A stretch of DNA of 64,000 nucleotides. Source: Neobacillus terrae (GTDB taxonomy: Bacteria; Bacillota; Bacilli; Bacillales; Cytobacillaceae). The stretch lies in contig NZ_JAAOEO010000020.1 in NCBI RefSeq assembly GCF_011393025.1, forward strand, positions 16,416-80,415. The letters are read 5' to 3'. Under the pieces are notes generated by a model, which was not told where the DNA came from, searched no databases, and was given only the letters and a program-made list of their open reading frames with translations. The translations under genes and the position numbers were made by a program. Positions 8,821 to 16,555 of the stretch are shown in pieces (position 1 is the first letter of the stretch; every line of letters begins with the position of its first letter).

Positions 8821-8883
8821 TAGTTACCTTAGGTAACTAATATTTCACTTTCCCAATTCTACTCTTATTGACGGTCATGTCAA
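8821..8883 (-). promoter_or_regulatory. marR-MFS promoter and palindromic operator
   Basis: On the minus strand TTGACA (8883-8878) and TAGAAT (8861-8856) are 16 bases apart. The palindrome TAGTTACCTTAGGTAACTA at 8821-8839 lies just past the expected start site, a repressor position. Confidence 0.75.
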
Positions 8884-8963
8884 GTAGATTGCCCAAAAAG
8901 TAATAGACAATCCTCACTGAAACTGGAAAAATAGGAAGTGCGAGGGAGTAAAGGAGGATCTTT

Positions 8964-10232
8964 ATGTTTTTGAAAAATATAACGTATTTAAATAGAAACT
9001 TTCATTTTGAAAAGGGAAGCTTTGGAATAGATGAAGGAAAAATTAATATCGCTGCGGTTGAGGGAAATTATGAAACAGTAATGGACTGCAGCGATTATCT
9101 TGTTATTCCAGGTTTAGTGAATGCCCATTTTCATAGCTATTCGTCCATTGCAAAGGGTTTGATGAGGGAAATGCCCATTCAGGAATGGTGCAATGACAGC
9201 GAGCAGGGGCAGCTTCAAAATCACCTTTTCAATTACTTGGATACAAAAGCAACAAAAGAAGAGTTTGTGTTAATTGGACAGCAAAGTTATGTTGAAATGG
9301 TTAAAAATGGGGTGACGTTTGTAAGTGACGGAGATCCAGGGGATTATCCGGAACTATTGGCTGACGGAATAAATGAATTAGGCATTCGCGGAATTGTGGA
9401 TACGCATGGAAAGATTGCTAATTATGCTGGGAAAGTTAATCGCAATGTTTGTTATGGAACTCATTTGCTTGAGGAAGAAGATATAACAGAAGAAAGTTTG
9501 GCGGCACTTGAAAAATTAAAGGAGCAATATCCTTCTGAAATTATATTTACGCATTGTATGGAAAACAGCTGGAGAAAAGAGATTGTGTATTCCAACTTCG
9601 GAAAGTCCAGTGTGGAGCTCTATCATGAGCGTGATTTACTCGATGAAAAAACGGTTCTTTACCATGGTGTACACATGTCGGAAAAAGATATAAGGCTTGT
9701 AGCTGAGAATAGCACCTCTATAGTGCACTGTCCTATTTCAAATCTTTGGTCTGGGGCAGGGCAGGCAAATGTAAAAGAAATGCTCAGGAAAAAGGTTAAT
9801 GTATGCCTTGGCACAGATTACGCACATACAGATATGTGGGAAGTGATGCGTATGGCCTATTATTTGCTAAAGCTAAATACCGATGTAAATGAGTTCTCAG
9901 CAGAGGATATTTTTAAAATGGCGACCTTTAATGGGGCAAAAGCATATGGACTAGATGGTGAAATCGGATCCGTTCAGGACGGTAATAAAGCAGACCTTGT
10001 CTTTATAAAAAAGGATCATTCGCTTTATCCTTTAGTTAAGAAGGGAAGCTTCTCGAACTATCTGCATAACATCTTAACCAATACACAAAAAGAATCCATC
10101 ATGCATGTGATGGTTGAGGGTAAGTGGATCATGTATGATCGAAAAGTATTGACTATAGATGAAAAAAAGATAAAGGAACATTATGAAAAAATGATAGGGA
10201 AGATTTTTTCCGATATAGCAGAAGCAATTTAA
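8964..10232 (+). CDS. MtaD/SsnA-like amidohydrolase (deaminase/chlorohydrolase superfamily)
   Basis: A 422-residue metal-dependent hydrolase. Metal ligands are visible in the expected order: NAHFHSY (H-x-H, about residue 54), THCMEN (about 197), HGVH (about 233) and GTDYAHTD (about 290). The subfamily pattern PGLVNAHFHS, with EWCND shortly after, fits the TRZ/ATZ and MtaD group, which deaminate purine-like or triazine-like substrates such as S-adenosylhomocysteine or methylthioadenosine. The exact substrate is uncertain. The ATG at 8964 is preceded by AAAGGAGG. The gene stands alone, divergent from marR. Confidence 0.85.
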   Translation: MFLKNITYLNRNFHFEKGSFGIDEGKINIAAVEGNYETVMDCSDYLVIPGLVNAHFHSYSSIAKGLMREMPIQEWCNDSEQGQLQNHLFNYLDTKATKEEFVLIGQQSYVEMVKNGVTFVSDGDPGDYPELLADGINELGIRGIVDTHGKIANYAGKVNRNVCYGTHLLEEEDITEESLAALEKLKEQYPSEIIFTHCMENSWRKEIVYSNFGKSSVELYHERDLLDEKTVLYHGVHMSEKDIRLVAENSTSIVHCPISNLWSGAGQANVKEMLRKKVNVCLGTDYAHTDMWEVMRMAYYLLKLNTDVNEFSAEDIFKMATFNGAKAYGLDGEIGSVQDGNKADLVFIKKDHSLYPLVKKGSFSNYLHNILTNTQKESIMHVMVEGKWIMYDRKVLTIDEKKIKEHYEKMIGKIFSDIAEAI

Positions 10233-10428
10233 TTTTTTCTGCTGCTCGGTATACCATTTAAGGGCCACTAAGAAAGAAGGTACTGGTGATGGGCTAACTA
10301 AAGCATAATTTCCAATCATGACACCAAATTTGCCAGCTTGCTCTTTTGGTACCGGGAGTCATCCGAGATCGGCAAATCAAAAAATAAAGAAAATTTCAAT
10401 TGAAAAATACTAACCATACCGAAAAGTA

Positions 10429-10466
10429 AAAGGGAGAGATCGTAATAAAGATCCTCCCTTTTTATT
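10429..10466 (-). terminator. Terminator of the YndM-like gene
   Basis: The stem AAAGGGAG-A-GATC / GATC-CTCCCTTT has an 8-nt loop and T-rich tails on both strands; it could also stop read-through from the plus strand. Confidence 0.8.
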
Positions 10467-11440
10467 TATTTTCTTGATTCCTGGTCTTCTTCATCACTTC
10501 TGACATCAGGTCTCACAGGTGTTAAAAGATTGGAAATAGCGGGCTGGTATTGAAGTTGCATATCCATCGGTCCCTGGCCGTCAACACCAGTATCAGAAAG
10601 GATAGGTGTATATGCGTTTGGTGCAGCAGTTGGGTAATCCTGATTCTCCATTCCTTCGGTCATTTTTGTTTCTTTACCGTTATTTTCATTACCGCTGTTC
10701 TGGCTTTGGTTTTCTAATTTAACAGGATGAAATTCATTAGAAACTTCAGTTTGATATTTCTGACCCATTTCACCTTGACCAGGATCTTGGCTAAGACCGC
10801 TGCTATACTCCAGGCCAGCAGGTTTGGAGCTTTCAGAAGCATTTGATTGATACTGCTGTTTACCTTGTCCTTGCCCCTGGTTTTGCTGGCCTTCCCGTTT
10901 ATTATATAAAATTAATGGTGTTAAATCACCGGAAGCTTCGGTTTGATACGATAAGTTTTCTGATCCTTGGCGATAATTTTGAATTTCATTATGAAGTGGT
11001 TCCTTTTTTAGACTTACAGGTCTTAATTCCCGGGAGGCTTCTGTCTGATATTGAGGACGCATCTGTTTTGGTCCTTGATTGCGTTGCTCAGAAGCTTGCT
11101 CCATATCTGTATCGGGAACAAAACGGTGGAAGAAATATTCAAAAACTGCCACGCCAAGTGCTGAAATAAGTGAAGCTGAAAATATGTTATCGATTGTGGT
11201 CATATTTGCAGCAACAAACCAGACGACTACAAAGGCCAATACAAAGTCGGCAATAGTGGCCATTAGGTTGGTGGATCTTTGTAAAATAAATAAGTCACCC
11301 AAAACGTAACCAACAAGTCCAAGAATGATCGTTGCAGTTAAAATATCACCAAAACTCATATTGTAGAACAAGCCAAGGATTAGCCCCAGAACTGAAAGAG
11401 TTGCAATAAATTTGATAGCAAATGCTAATGCATGACGCAT
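10466..11440 (-). CDS. DUF2512 (YndM-like) membrane protein with repeated C-terminal tail
   Basis: A 324-residue protein. Residues 1-105 hold four membrane helices in the DUF2512/YndM pattern (KFIATLSVLGLILG, ILGLVGYVLGDLFIL, TIADFVLAFVVVWF). The remainder is a hydrophilic Gln/Asn-rich tail containing six imperfect copies of Y-Q-T-E-A-S-x4-P-V-x-L beginning at residues 131, 165, 197, 229, 269 and 298. DUF2512 proteins I know are about half this length, so the tail is an unusual extension. The ATG is preceded by an AAAGGAGG site. Membrane location is clear; function is unknown, with sporulation-stage expression plausible from the family. Confidence 0.85.
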   Translation of the reverse strand: MRHALAFAIKFIATLSVLGLILGLFYNMSFGDILTATIILGLVGYVLGDLFILQRSTNLMATIADFVLAFVVVWFVAANMTTIDNIFSASLISALGVAVFEYFFHRFVPDTDMEQASEQRNQGPKQMRPQYQTEASRELRPVSLKKEPLHNEIQNYRQGSENLSYQTEASGDLTPLILYNKREGQQNQGQGQGKQQYQSNASESSKPAGLEYSSGLSQDPGQGEMGQKYQTEVSNEFHPVKLENQSQNSGNENNGKETKMTEGMENQDYPTAAPNAYTPILSDTGVDGQGPMDMQLQYQPAISNLLTPVRPDVRSDEEDQESRK

Positions 11441-11617
11441 GATGAAAGAACCTCCTTTTTTGTAGTTTTGTACAGGTATCAGCCGTTTATTCTAATCAAT
11501 ACAAACGTAAAAAAAGGAAAGAGAAAAATTCCCACCTAAAAAAAGACATTTTGCTTCTCTAAACGACAACAATAAAGTAAAATTTATTTTTGATTGTAAG
11601 AGGGGGAATTTAGAAAT

Positions 11618-12943
11618 ATGAAAAGCAGGGTTTCAGTAATGTTTAGTATTGTTCTTGCCATGCTGGTGGCTTCAATTGATACAACGATCATGAACACCAC
11701 GATGCCAGTTATTGCAAAAGAACTGGGGAGATTTGATTTATATGCATGGTCATTTGCTTCCTATATGATTACAAGCACCATCCTTTCACCCGTAGCAGGG
11801 AGGCTTTCGGATTTATTTGGAAGGAAGAAAGTGTTCGCTTCAGGAATTATACTATTTTTATTCGGGTCACTTTTATGCGGCCTTTCCGGAAGCATGGTCC
11901 AGCTCGTTATTTTCCGTGCCATTCAAGGGATAGGAGCAGGATTTATGATGCCATTCCCAGCTATTATTGCTGGTGACTTATTCCCTGTAGAAAAGAGAGG
12001 GAAAATCCAGGCCTTATTTACAGCAATGTGGGGGCTTTCTGCCGTTCTTGCACCGCTGCTTGGTTCATTCTTCGTCGAGTATATGACATGGAGATGGATT
12101 TTCTTTGTTAATTTACCGGTATGCTTAGTAGCCTTTTTAACATTAATGCCATACCAGGAACATTACGAACCAAAAAAAGCGAGTGTCGATTATCTCGGTG
12201 CAATTCTTTTTGCGGCGGGTGTTACCTTCCTTCTATTGGATACAGTAGTAAAAGAAAATCGAGTCTTATACTTCATAATCGGAGCAGTTATTCTTGTGAT
12301 TTTTTACTTTTATGAGAAAAAACAAGTCTCACCTATTGTTCCGCTCACCATGTTTAAAAATAAAATGATTTCGCGAATCAACTTGAACGCCTTTATAGGG
12401 ACGGTTGCGTTATTCGGAACATCAAGTTTCATTCCATTATTTCTGCAGAATGTAAAACATCTTTCTTTATTTATGAGCGGTGTAGCGTTACTTGGAACAG
12501 CGATTGGCTGGATGGCTGCTGCTGTACCTGCAGGAAAGTGGATTTTAAAATATGGATATCGTATTTTATTAATAATCGGTAATGCTCTGTTGTTCCTGTC
12601 CGGGATCCTTTTAACTCTATTAAATGAGGATCATGGTTTCTGGTTCGTGTTCGCAGTTATGATCGTTCAGGGTCTGGCTTTCGGCTTACTGACAACAGTG
12701 GGCGTCATTGGGGTTCAGCAGCTGGTTGGAGGACATGAAAAAGGTATTTCGACTTCATTCTTTATGTTCTGCCGAAACATGGGAACAGCTATAGGTGTGA
12801 CCGTAATGGGAGCACTTTTAACAGCAGGCTCCAGTTTCATGATTGGAATCCATCATATATTTATTTTTGGCTTTATAGGAAGTATTTTTGCTCTGCTCAC
12901 GGCATTTTTAGTACAGAGGCAAAAACAGTCTGTTCCTGCCTAA
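11618..12943 (+). CDS. MFS multidrug efflux transporter (DHA2 / EmrB-QacA type)
   Basis: A 441-residue transporter. The N-terminal LDTTIMNTTMPVI-like element (here SIDTTIMNTTMPVIAKEL), motif A (GRLSDLFGRKK) and the FRAIQGIGAGFMMP segment are characteristic of 14-helix drug:proton antiporters, although this protein is a little short for that class (usually about 470-500 residues). It probably exports toxic compounds. The ATG is preceded by AGGGGGAA. The gene is monocistronic with its own terminator and no adjacent regulator. Confidence 0.88.
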   Translation: MKSRVSVMFSIVLAMLVASIDTTIMNTTMPVIAKELGRFDLYAWSFASYMITSTILSPVAGRLSDLFGRKKVFASGIILFLFGSLLCGLSGSMVQLVIFRAIQGIGAGFMMPFPAIIAGDLFPVEKRGKIQALFTAMWGLSAVLAPLLGSFFVEYMTWRWIFFVNLPVCLVAFLTLMPYQEHYEPKKASVDYLGAILFAAGVTFLLLDTVVKENRVLYFIIGAVILVIFYFYEKKQVSPIVPLTMFKNKMISRINLNAFIGTVALFGTSSFIPLFLQNVKHLSLFMSGVALLGTAIGWMAAAVPAGKWILKYGYRILLIIGNALLFLSGILLTLLNEDHGFWFVFAVMIVQGLAFGLLTTVGVIGVQQLVGGHEKGISTSFFMFCRNMGTAIGVTVMGALLTAGSSFMIGIHHIFIFGFIGSIFALLTAFLVQRQKQSVPA

Positions 12944-12948
12944 ATTAG

Positions 12949-12980
12949 AAAAGACCTTTCCCTAATGGGAAGGTCTTTTC
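12949..12980 (+). terminator. Rho-independent terminator of the MFS gene
   Basis: A 13-bp stem (AAAGACCTTTCCC / GGGAAGGTCTTT, allowing for one base) has a TAAT loop and T-rich end. Confidence 0.88.
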
Positions 12981-12984
12981 TAAG

Positions 12985-13069
12985 CTAATCAGTTATATCC
13001 ATAACTTCTGAACGCATAAGAGAAACTAAGGCATCCGCAAAGGACATGGCGAATGCAAGTTTCTCTAAT
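12985..13069 (-). repeat. Two-hairpin intergenic repeat, short copy
   Basis: Read on the minus strand it begins ATTAGAGAAACTTG, forms a hairpin (arms around GCATTCGCC and GCGGATGCC), then runs CTTATGCGTTCAGAA and ends GGATATAACTGATTAG. The same blocks, in order, make up 29178-29327 on the plus strand, which carries about 65 extra bases in the middle. It lies just after the small gene at 13072 and could act as its terminator. Confidence 0.7.
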
Positions 13070-13071
13070 GT

Positions 13072-13233
13072 TTATTTATTCTCTGTATTTGCTGCTTCCT
13101 CCAGTTTTCTTGCATTTTCAAGCCCCGTATCACTAAACGAGTTGTCACTATTCAATTGGCCGCCATTCGGACCGCCATCCATACCCTTATTATTTCGATC
13201 TTCTGATTGAAGATCATTTCTAACTTCTGCCAT
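13072..13233 (-). CDS. Small hydrophilic protein, 53 residues
   Basis: The reading frame starts at ATG 13233 after GAAGGA and encodes MAEVRNDLQSEDRNNKGMDG onward, with a Gly/Asn-rich middle and a helical end (ENARKLEEAANTENK). It is highly polar with no signal or membrane segment. The gene follows another small gene by 24 bases on the same strand, so the two form a tiny operon, divergent from the HTH/ATPase-beta-like gene. The composition (Asn, Asp, Glu, Gly) is reminiscent of spore or stress peptides, but I do not recognise a family. Codon pattern and ribosome site support translation. Confidence 0.65.
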   Translation of the reverse strand: MAEVRNDLQSEDRNNKGMDGGPNGGQLNSDNSFSDTGLENARKLEEAANTENK

Positions 13234-13257
13234 TATTATTCCTTCTTTCCGTAAGGA

Positions 13258-13419
13258 TTATTCTTCCCAAAGTTTAAAAGGGGTATAGACCTTGTTCCCT
13301 GAGATTTGCCTATGCAGGATTGGTTTTTTAAAAAGATTTTCTGATTCTTTTATGCCTATTTCTTCTCGATGACGAGCTCTGATGCTAATTCCGAGAATCT
13401 CTTCATATATTTTCGGCAC
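13258..13419 (-). CDS. Small basic protein, 53 residues
   Basis: The GTG at 13419 is preceded by GGGAGG at a nine-base spacing. The product begins MPKIYEEILGISIRARHREE and ends NKVYTPFKLWEE; it is basic, with a likely N-terminal helix and a short beta-like tail. It is the first gene of a two-gene unit with the small gene at 13072-13233. No family is recognised. Being divergent from, and sharing a 190-base upstream region with, the HTH fusion gene at 13612, it may be that protein's regulatory target; this is inference. Confidence 0.62.
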   Translation of the reverse strand: MPKIYEEILGISIRARHREEIGIKESENLFKKPILHRQISGNKVYTPFKLWEE

Positions 13420-13611
13420 GGTGTAGTTCCTCCCTTTTTGTTGATAAGATTATTTTTTCCTGTTTAGATTGTAAAAATGTACAGTAATGGAAAAAACGAA
13501 ATGAATAAATTATTAAAATACTTTTGTGAGTAATAAAAAAACTTTTCGAAGTAAACCTATTGCATTTTAGAGTAAAATATATTACCTTTAAAAGTAAGAG
13601 GAGGTGAAAAT

Positions 13612-14655
13612 ATGGAAAATTTGAGATTAAATGTTTCTTTATTAAGAAAAAAGGTGCCAAACCTAACGAGTGCCGCCAGATCAGTAGGATTACGTCCTGC
13701 CACAGTCTCTAATTTATGTACAGGAAAAATTCCCATAGGTCGAGCGGAAGTTCGGACTTTAGCTGCACTTGCAGAATTGGCCCAATGCAGTTTGGATGAG
13801 CTCGTAATAAGAGGGGAGAGTGTGGAGATGATTGAAACTAAAATTAAAACGCTTGATTTGTTCGCACCTATTGTGAAGGGAGGGACTGTCGGTTTAATCG
13901 CAAGATATGGAATGGGCCAGCTTGTTATTCTAGCTGAATTATTCCATAGGCTCAAGAAAGAAGGCTACGCAGTGATTTTGCTTCAGCCTCAGGATAATCA
14001 CCCTGAACTGGATGATATTAAAGATGAAACAGATGTTGTAGTAAATTCAATTGATGAAGCTTTTGAGAAAATCTCAGATTTCGGTGCAACAAAGGATATT
14101 ATTTTTACTGCAGATCGTTCCCATGTTCTGACGGGTGAAATATATAATCTTCAGGAACAAATACAAAATGCTAACATTCAATCCGTAACAACCTTCCTTC
14201 TTGACTTAAAGGGAGAGTCCGTGGATGACGAACTTCCTTACGGCCCGCTAGAGACACTTTGGCAATTTGACGCAGACCTCGCAGCCAGACATAAATTTCC
14301 TGCCGTAAACCCCATTTATTCTACTTCTTCAGTTCTGGAGGGGGCAAGTCTCGATCAAAAGCACCTTTCCATCCAACAAAGAGCTCAAAAATTATTAAGA
14401 CGCTATCGGGAATTATGGTCCTTAGTTAATGTAAAAGGGCTAAATGGAATCCCAGCCTCAGAGCTTCAGACTTATAACCGGGGTGAAAGACTGGAAGCAT
14501 ATTTGACACAGCCGTTTTATGTGGCAGAAGCTTTTACCGGAAAAAAAGGGGAGTCTGTAGAACTTAAAGATGCACTAAGTGATGTCCAAAAAATTTTAGA
14601 TGGAGAAAAAGATTTTGAGGATCTAAATTCTTTAAATTATATAGGCAGTCTTTAA
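13612..14655 (+). CDS. HTH protein fused to a degenerate F1-ATPase beta-like domain
   Basis: A 347-residue protein with two parts. Residues 1-68 form an XRE/Cro-type helix-turn-helix (SAARSVGLRPATVSNLCTGK, then AALAELAQCSLDELV). Residues 74-347 align by eye with the ATP synthase beta subunit: IETKIKTLDLFAPIVKGG resembles the entry to the nucleotide domain, FPAVNPIYSTSSVL resembles YPAVDPLxSTSR, and QKLLRRYREL with QPFYVAEAFTGKKG matches the C-terminal region. The P-loop GGAGVGKT is replaced by ARYGMGQL (residues 96-103) and the catalytic GER segment is gone, so ATP hydrolysis is unlikely. The N-terminal beta-barrel is replaced by the HTH. RBS GAGGAGGTGA precedes the ATG. Role inferred: a regulator using a retired ATPase fold. 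Confidence 0.8.
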   Translation: MENLRLNVSLLRKKVPNLTSAARSVGLRPATVSNLCTGKIPIGRAEVRTLAALAELAQCSLDELVIRGESVEMIETKIKTLDLFAPIVKGGTVGLIARYGMGQLVILAELFHRLKKEGYAVILLQPQDNHPELDDIKDETDVVVNSIDEAFEKISDFGATKDIIFTADRSHVLTGEIYNLQEQIQNANIQSVTTFLLDLKGESVDDELPYGPLETLWQFDADLAARHKFPAVNPIYSTSSVLEGASLDQKHLSIQQRAQKLLRRYRELWSLVNVKGLNGIPASELQTYNRGERLEAYLTQPFYVAEAFTGKKGESVELKDALSDVQKILDGEKDFEDLNSLNYIGSL

Positions 14656-14675
14656 TTATTAATTTGGATTAACTT

Positions 14676-14703
14676 CCCCGCTCATTTATGAGCGGGGTTT
14701 TTA
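14676..14703 (+). terminator. Rho-independent terminator
   Basis: A perfect 10-bp stem (CCCCGCTCAT / ATGAGCGGGG) with a short loop and T-run. Confidence 0.92.
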
Positions 14704-14823
14704 TGTAATTTTATTTTTTTGTATTTTAATTAGTACAGTTATTAAATATGTGATGCTAGGTAAATATGATATAATCATCTAAATGAATGAATAAGAGATG
14801 TAGAAATACGGGGGAGCGTAACA

Positions 14824-15654
14824 GTGCAACCATTAGAAAAAATTGCAGAATATTTAGTAGAGAATGCAGCAGACATTAGCAGAAAAATAGTTGATTATAA
14901 TGTTGGTAAATTAGAGATAGATCTTCCAGATGAAGTTGTTGAGAGAGCTGTGACCACCAATGGTGAATTTTTGGAGTTCATTGGTCATACTTTGGAGTTA
15001 AACGAAGAAACAGCAGCAAAAAGGTTTTTGGAATGGTACAAAAAAAATCAGCAGCAAACTCAAGCAGAAGTTAATTTTCAAGTGGATGACATCTCCGCTT
15101 TAATAAAGCCTTATGCCGCGGTGCGGATGCAGCTGGTAAAGATGCTAACAAAGATTTCTATAGAGCAAGGCCTGTCTACAGAAGAGGTAGTATTTGTGAA
15201 TAATCGTACTAGTTACTTTCTGGATTTGAGTATCACTCAGACGATTATTGAACGGGAACGCTTATCGAAAGAATCTAAACAAAAGAGTAAAAGGGTTATT
15301 ACTGAATTATCATCACCTATTGTTCCGATTCAAAATGGTATGGCCATTCTGCCCCTAATTGGTGAGCTGGATTTAGATCGAAGCAATCATATCATGAATA
15401 GTGTAATTCCTAAGATAAGTCAACAGAAAATAAAGTGTTTGATCATTGATTTCTCCGGAATGCTTACAATTGATGAGGAAGTTGCGGGTTTAATTTTTAA
15501 AATTCACCGTGTATTAAAACTTCTGGGTGTAGAGTCTATGTTTACAGGTATCCGCCCAGACCTGGCTACATTAGTTGTAAATGCGGGTATCGACTTTTCA
15601 TCCTTAAAAACCTTCGGGAATGTACAACAAGCTATCTTTAGCAAGGCAGAGTAA
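14824..15654 (+). CDS. RsbR-type STAS protein lacking the phospho-threonines
   Basis: A 276-residue stressosome-type protein. Residues about 1-145 are the helical, globin-like RsbR N-terminal domain. Residues about 162-276 are a STAS domain (VLPLIGELD-like start, CLIIDFSGM, FTGIRPDLATLVVNAGIDFSSL). In RsbR proteins two threonines (I-D-T and V-D-T) are phosphorylated by RsbT; here the matching residues are Leu184 and Glu218 (TIDEEVA). Acidic or non-phosphorylatable residues at these places recall YtvA. The protein may therefore join stressosomes without being switched by phosphorylation. GTG start after GGGGGAG. Monocistronic with its own terminator. Confidence 0.85.
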   Translation: MQPLEKIAEYLVENAADISRKIVDYNVGKLEIDLPDEVVERAVTTNGEFLEFIGHTLELNEETAAKRFLEWYKKNQQQTQAEVNFQVDDISALIKPYAAVRMQLVKMLTKISIEQGLSTEEVVFVNNRTSYFLDLSITQTIIERERLSKESKQKSKRVITELSSPIVPIQNGMAILPLIGELDLDRSNHIMNSVIPKISQQKIKCLIIDFSGMLTIDEEVAGLIFKIHRVLKLLGVESMFTGIRPDLATLVVNAGIDFSSLKTFGNVQQAIFSKAE

Positions 15655-15660
15655 CGCGAA

Positions 15661-15692
15661 AAAGCACTCATAATATAATGAGTGCTTTTTCA
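15661..15692 (+). terminator. Rho-independent terminator
   Basis: The stem AAAGCACTCAT / ATGAGTGCTTT with T-run follows the RsbR-like gene. Confidence 0.9.
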
Positions 15693-15696
15693 ATAT

Positions 15697-15726
15697 TAAA
15701 AAAAGACCCTAAAATAGAGTCTTTTG
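15697..15726 (-). terminator. Terminator of the cold shock gene
   Basis: On the minus strand AAAAGACTCTA pairs with TAGGGTCTTTT and is followed by a T-run. Confidence 0.8.
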
Positions 15727-15743
15727 TAGTGGTTAAAATTAGA

Positions 15744-15944
15744 TTAAGCTTTACGAACGTTAGCTGCTTGCGCGCCACGTTGACCTTGCTCAACATCAAA
15801 AGTCACTGATTGACCTTCTTCTAAAGTTTTGAACCCTTCGCCTTGGATCGCTGAGAAATGAACGAATACATCGTCTCCACCTTCGCGCTCGATGAATCCG
15901 AATCCTTTTTCGCTGTTAAACCATTTTACTTTACCATTTTCCAT
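15744..15944 (-). CDS. Cold shock protein (CspC-like)
   Basis: A 66-residue single cold-shock domain with both RNA-binding motifs: KGFGFI (RNP1) and VFVHF (RNP2). It binds single-stranded RNA and DNA and acts as an RNA chaperone in the cytoplasm. The ending FDVEQGQRGAQAANVRKA is closest to B. subtilis CspC among the paralogues I remember, while the middle resembles CspB, so I give no symbol. The ATG follows TAGGAGGCAACAAAA. A small hairpin (GTGTG-5-CACAC, 15960-15974) lies immediately upstream of the ribosome site, within what looks like a longer leader. Confidence 0.95.
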   Translation of the reverse strand: MENGKVKWFNSEKGFGFIEREGGDDVFVHFSAIQGEGFKTLEEGQSVTFDVEQGQRGAQAANVRKA

Positions 15945-16139
15945 TTTTGTTGCCTCCTAGTGTGTTTTACACACAATGTGTTACTATCCTTGCTCTCAGT
16001 GATCATTAAGACGAAAAGTTTGTACTTATACTATCCTTTACACCGAACAAAAATAATTCTTCCTAAGAATAACATTAATTTTGATGGATTACAAGCGATA
16101 ACATGAGTTATTTTTCTAAAGATCATTTGACTGGAATTA

Positions 16140-16171
16140 AAATAAGCGCTGAGGTTTTCCTCAGCGCTTTC
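16140..16171 (-). terminator. Terminator of the YjcZ-like gene
   Basis: AGCGCTGAGG and CCTCAGCGCT form a perfect 10-bp stem with a 4-nt loop; T/A-rich flanks allow use in both directions. Confidence 0.8.
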
Positions 16172-16180
16172 AATCATGGC

Positions 16181-16315
16181 TTAGTAAAAACAAGAGCAGC
16201 CAACGATAATTAAAAGGATGAATAATACTACAATCAGGGCGAAACCTCCGCCAAAGCCGTATCCGCATCCTCCATAACCGTAACCACCAAAACCGCCGCA
16301 ACCGCCGTAGAACAT
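16181..16315 (-). CDS. YjcZ-family glycine-rich membrane peptide
   Basis: A 44-residue peptide: a Gly/Tyr/Phe/Cys-rich N-terminal half (MFYGGCGGFGGYGYGGCGYG) followed by a single hydrophobic helix ALIVVLFILLIIVG and a short CSCFY end. This is the plan of the YjcZ/sporulation peptide family, whose members are made during sporulation and are membrane-associated. The ATG is preceded by AAAGGTGGTG. Its own terminator follows. Too small for routine gene calling, but the composition and hairpin make it convincing. Confidence 0.85.
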   Translation of the reverse strand: MFYGGCGGFGGYGYGGCGYGFGGGFALIVVLFILLIIVGCSCFY

Positions 16316-16555
16316 ATACAACACCACCTTTCATATGGGTCTTTATACCATATGCAAAGAGGGCAGAAGAGATATAGGCAGGAGCGGAGTGTCAAAAGAG
16401 AAATATTTTGAAGTAACGAACGTAAAAATGCAAAATCGTAATGGTTTTCCCTTTCTTTTAAGTCTTTTTGATTATACCATATATATCCAGGAAATATCAC
16501 CCTATTTCTCTATACTGATTTAAGGTTAAATGGAGAATAGGGGGTGGAAAGAAGA

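Noticed and set aside
16234..16500. 88-codon minus-strand frame
   Set aside because: It overlaps the YjcZ-like peptide in another frame; the peptide has the ribosome site and family composition.
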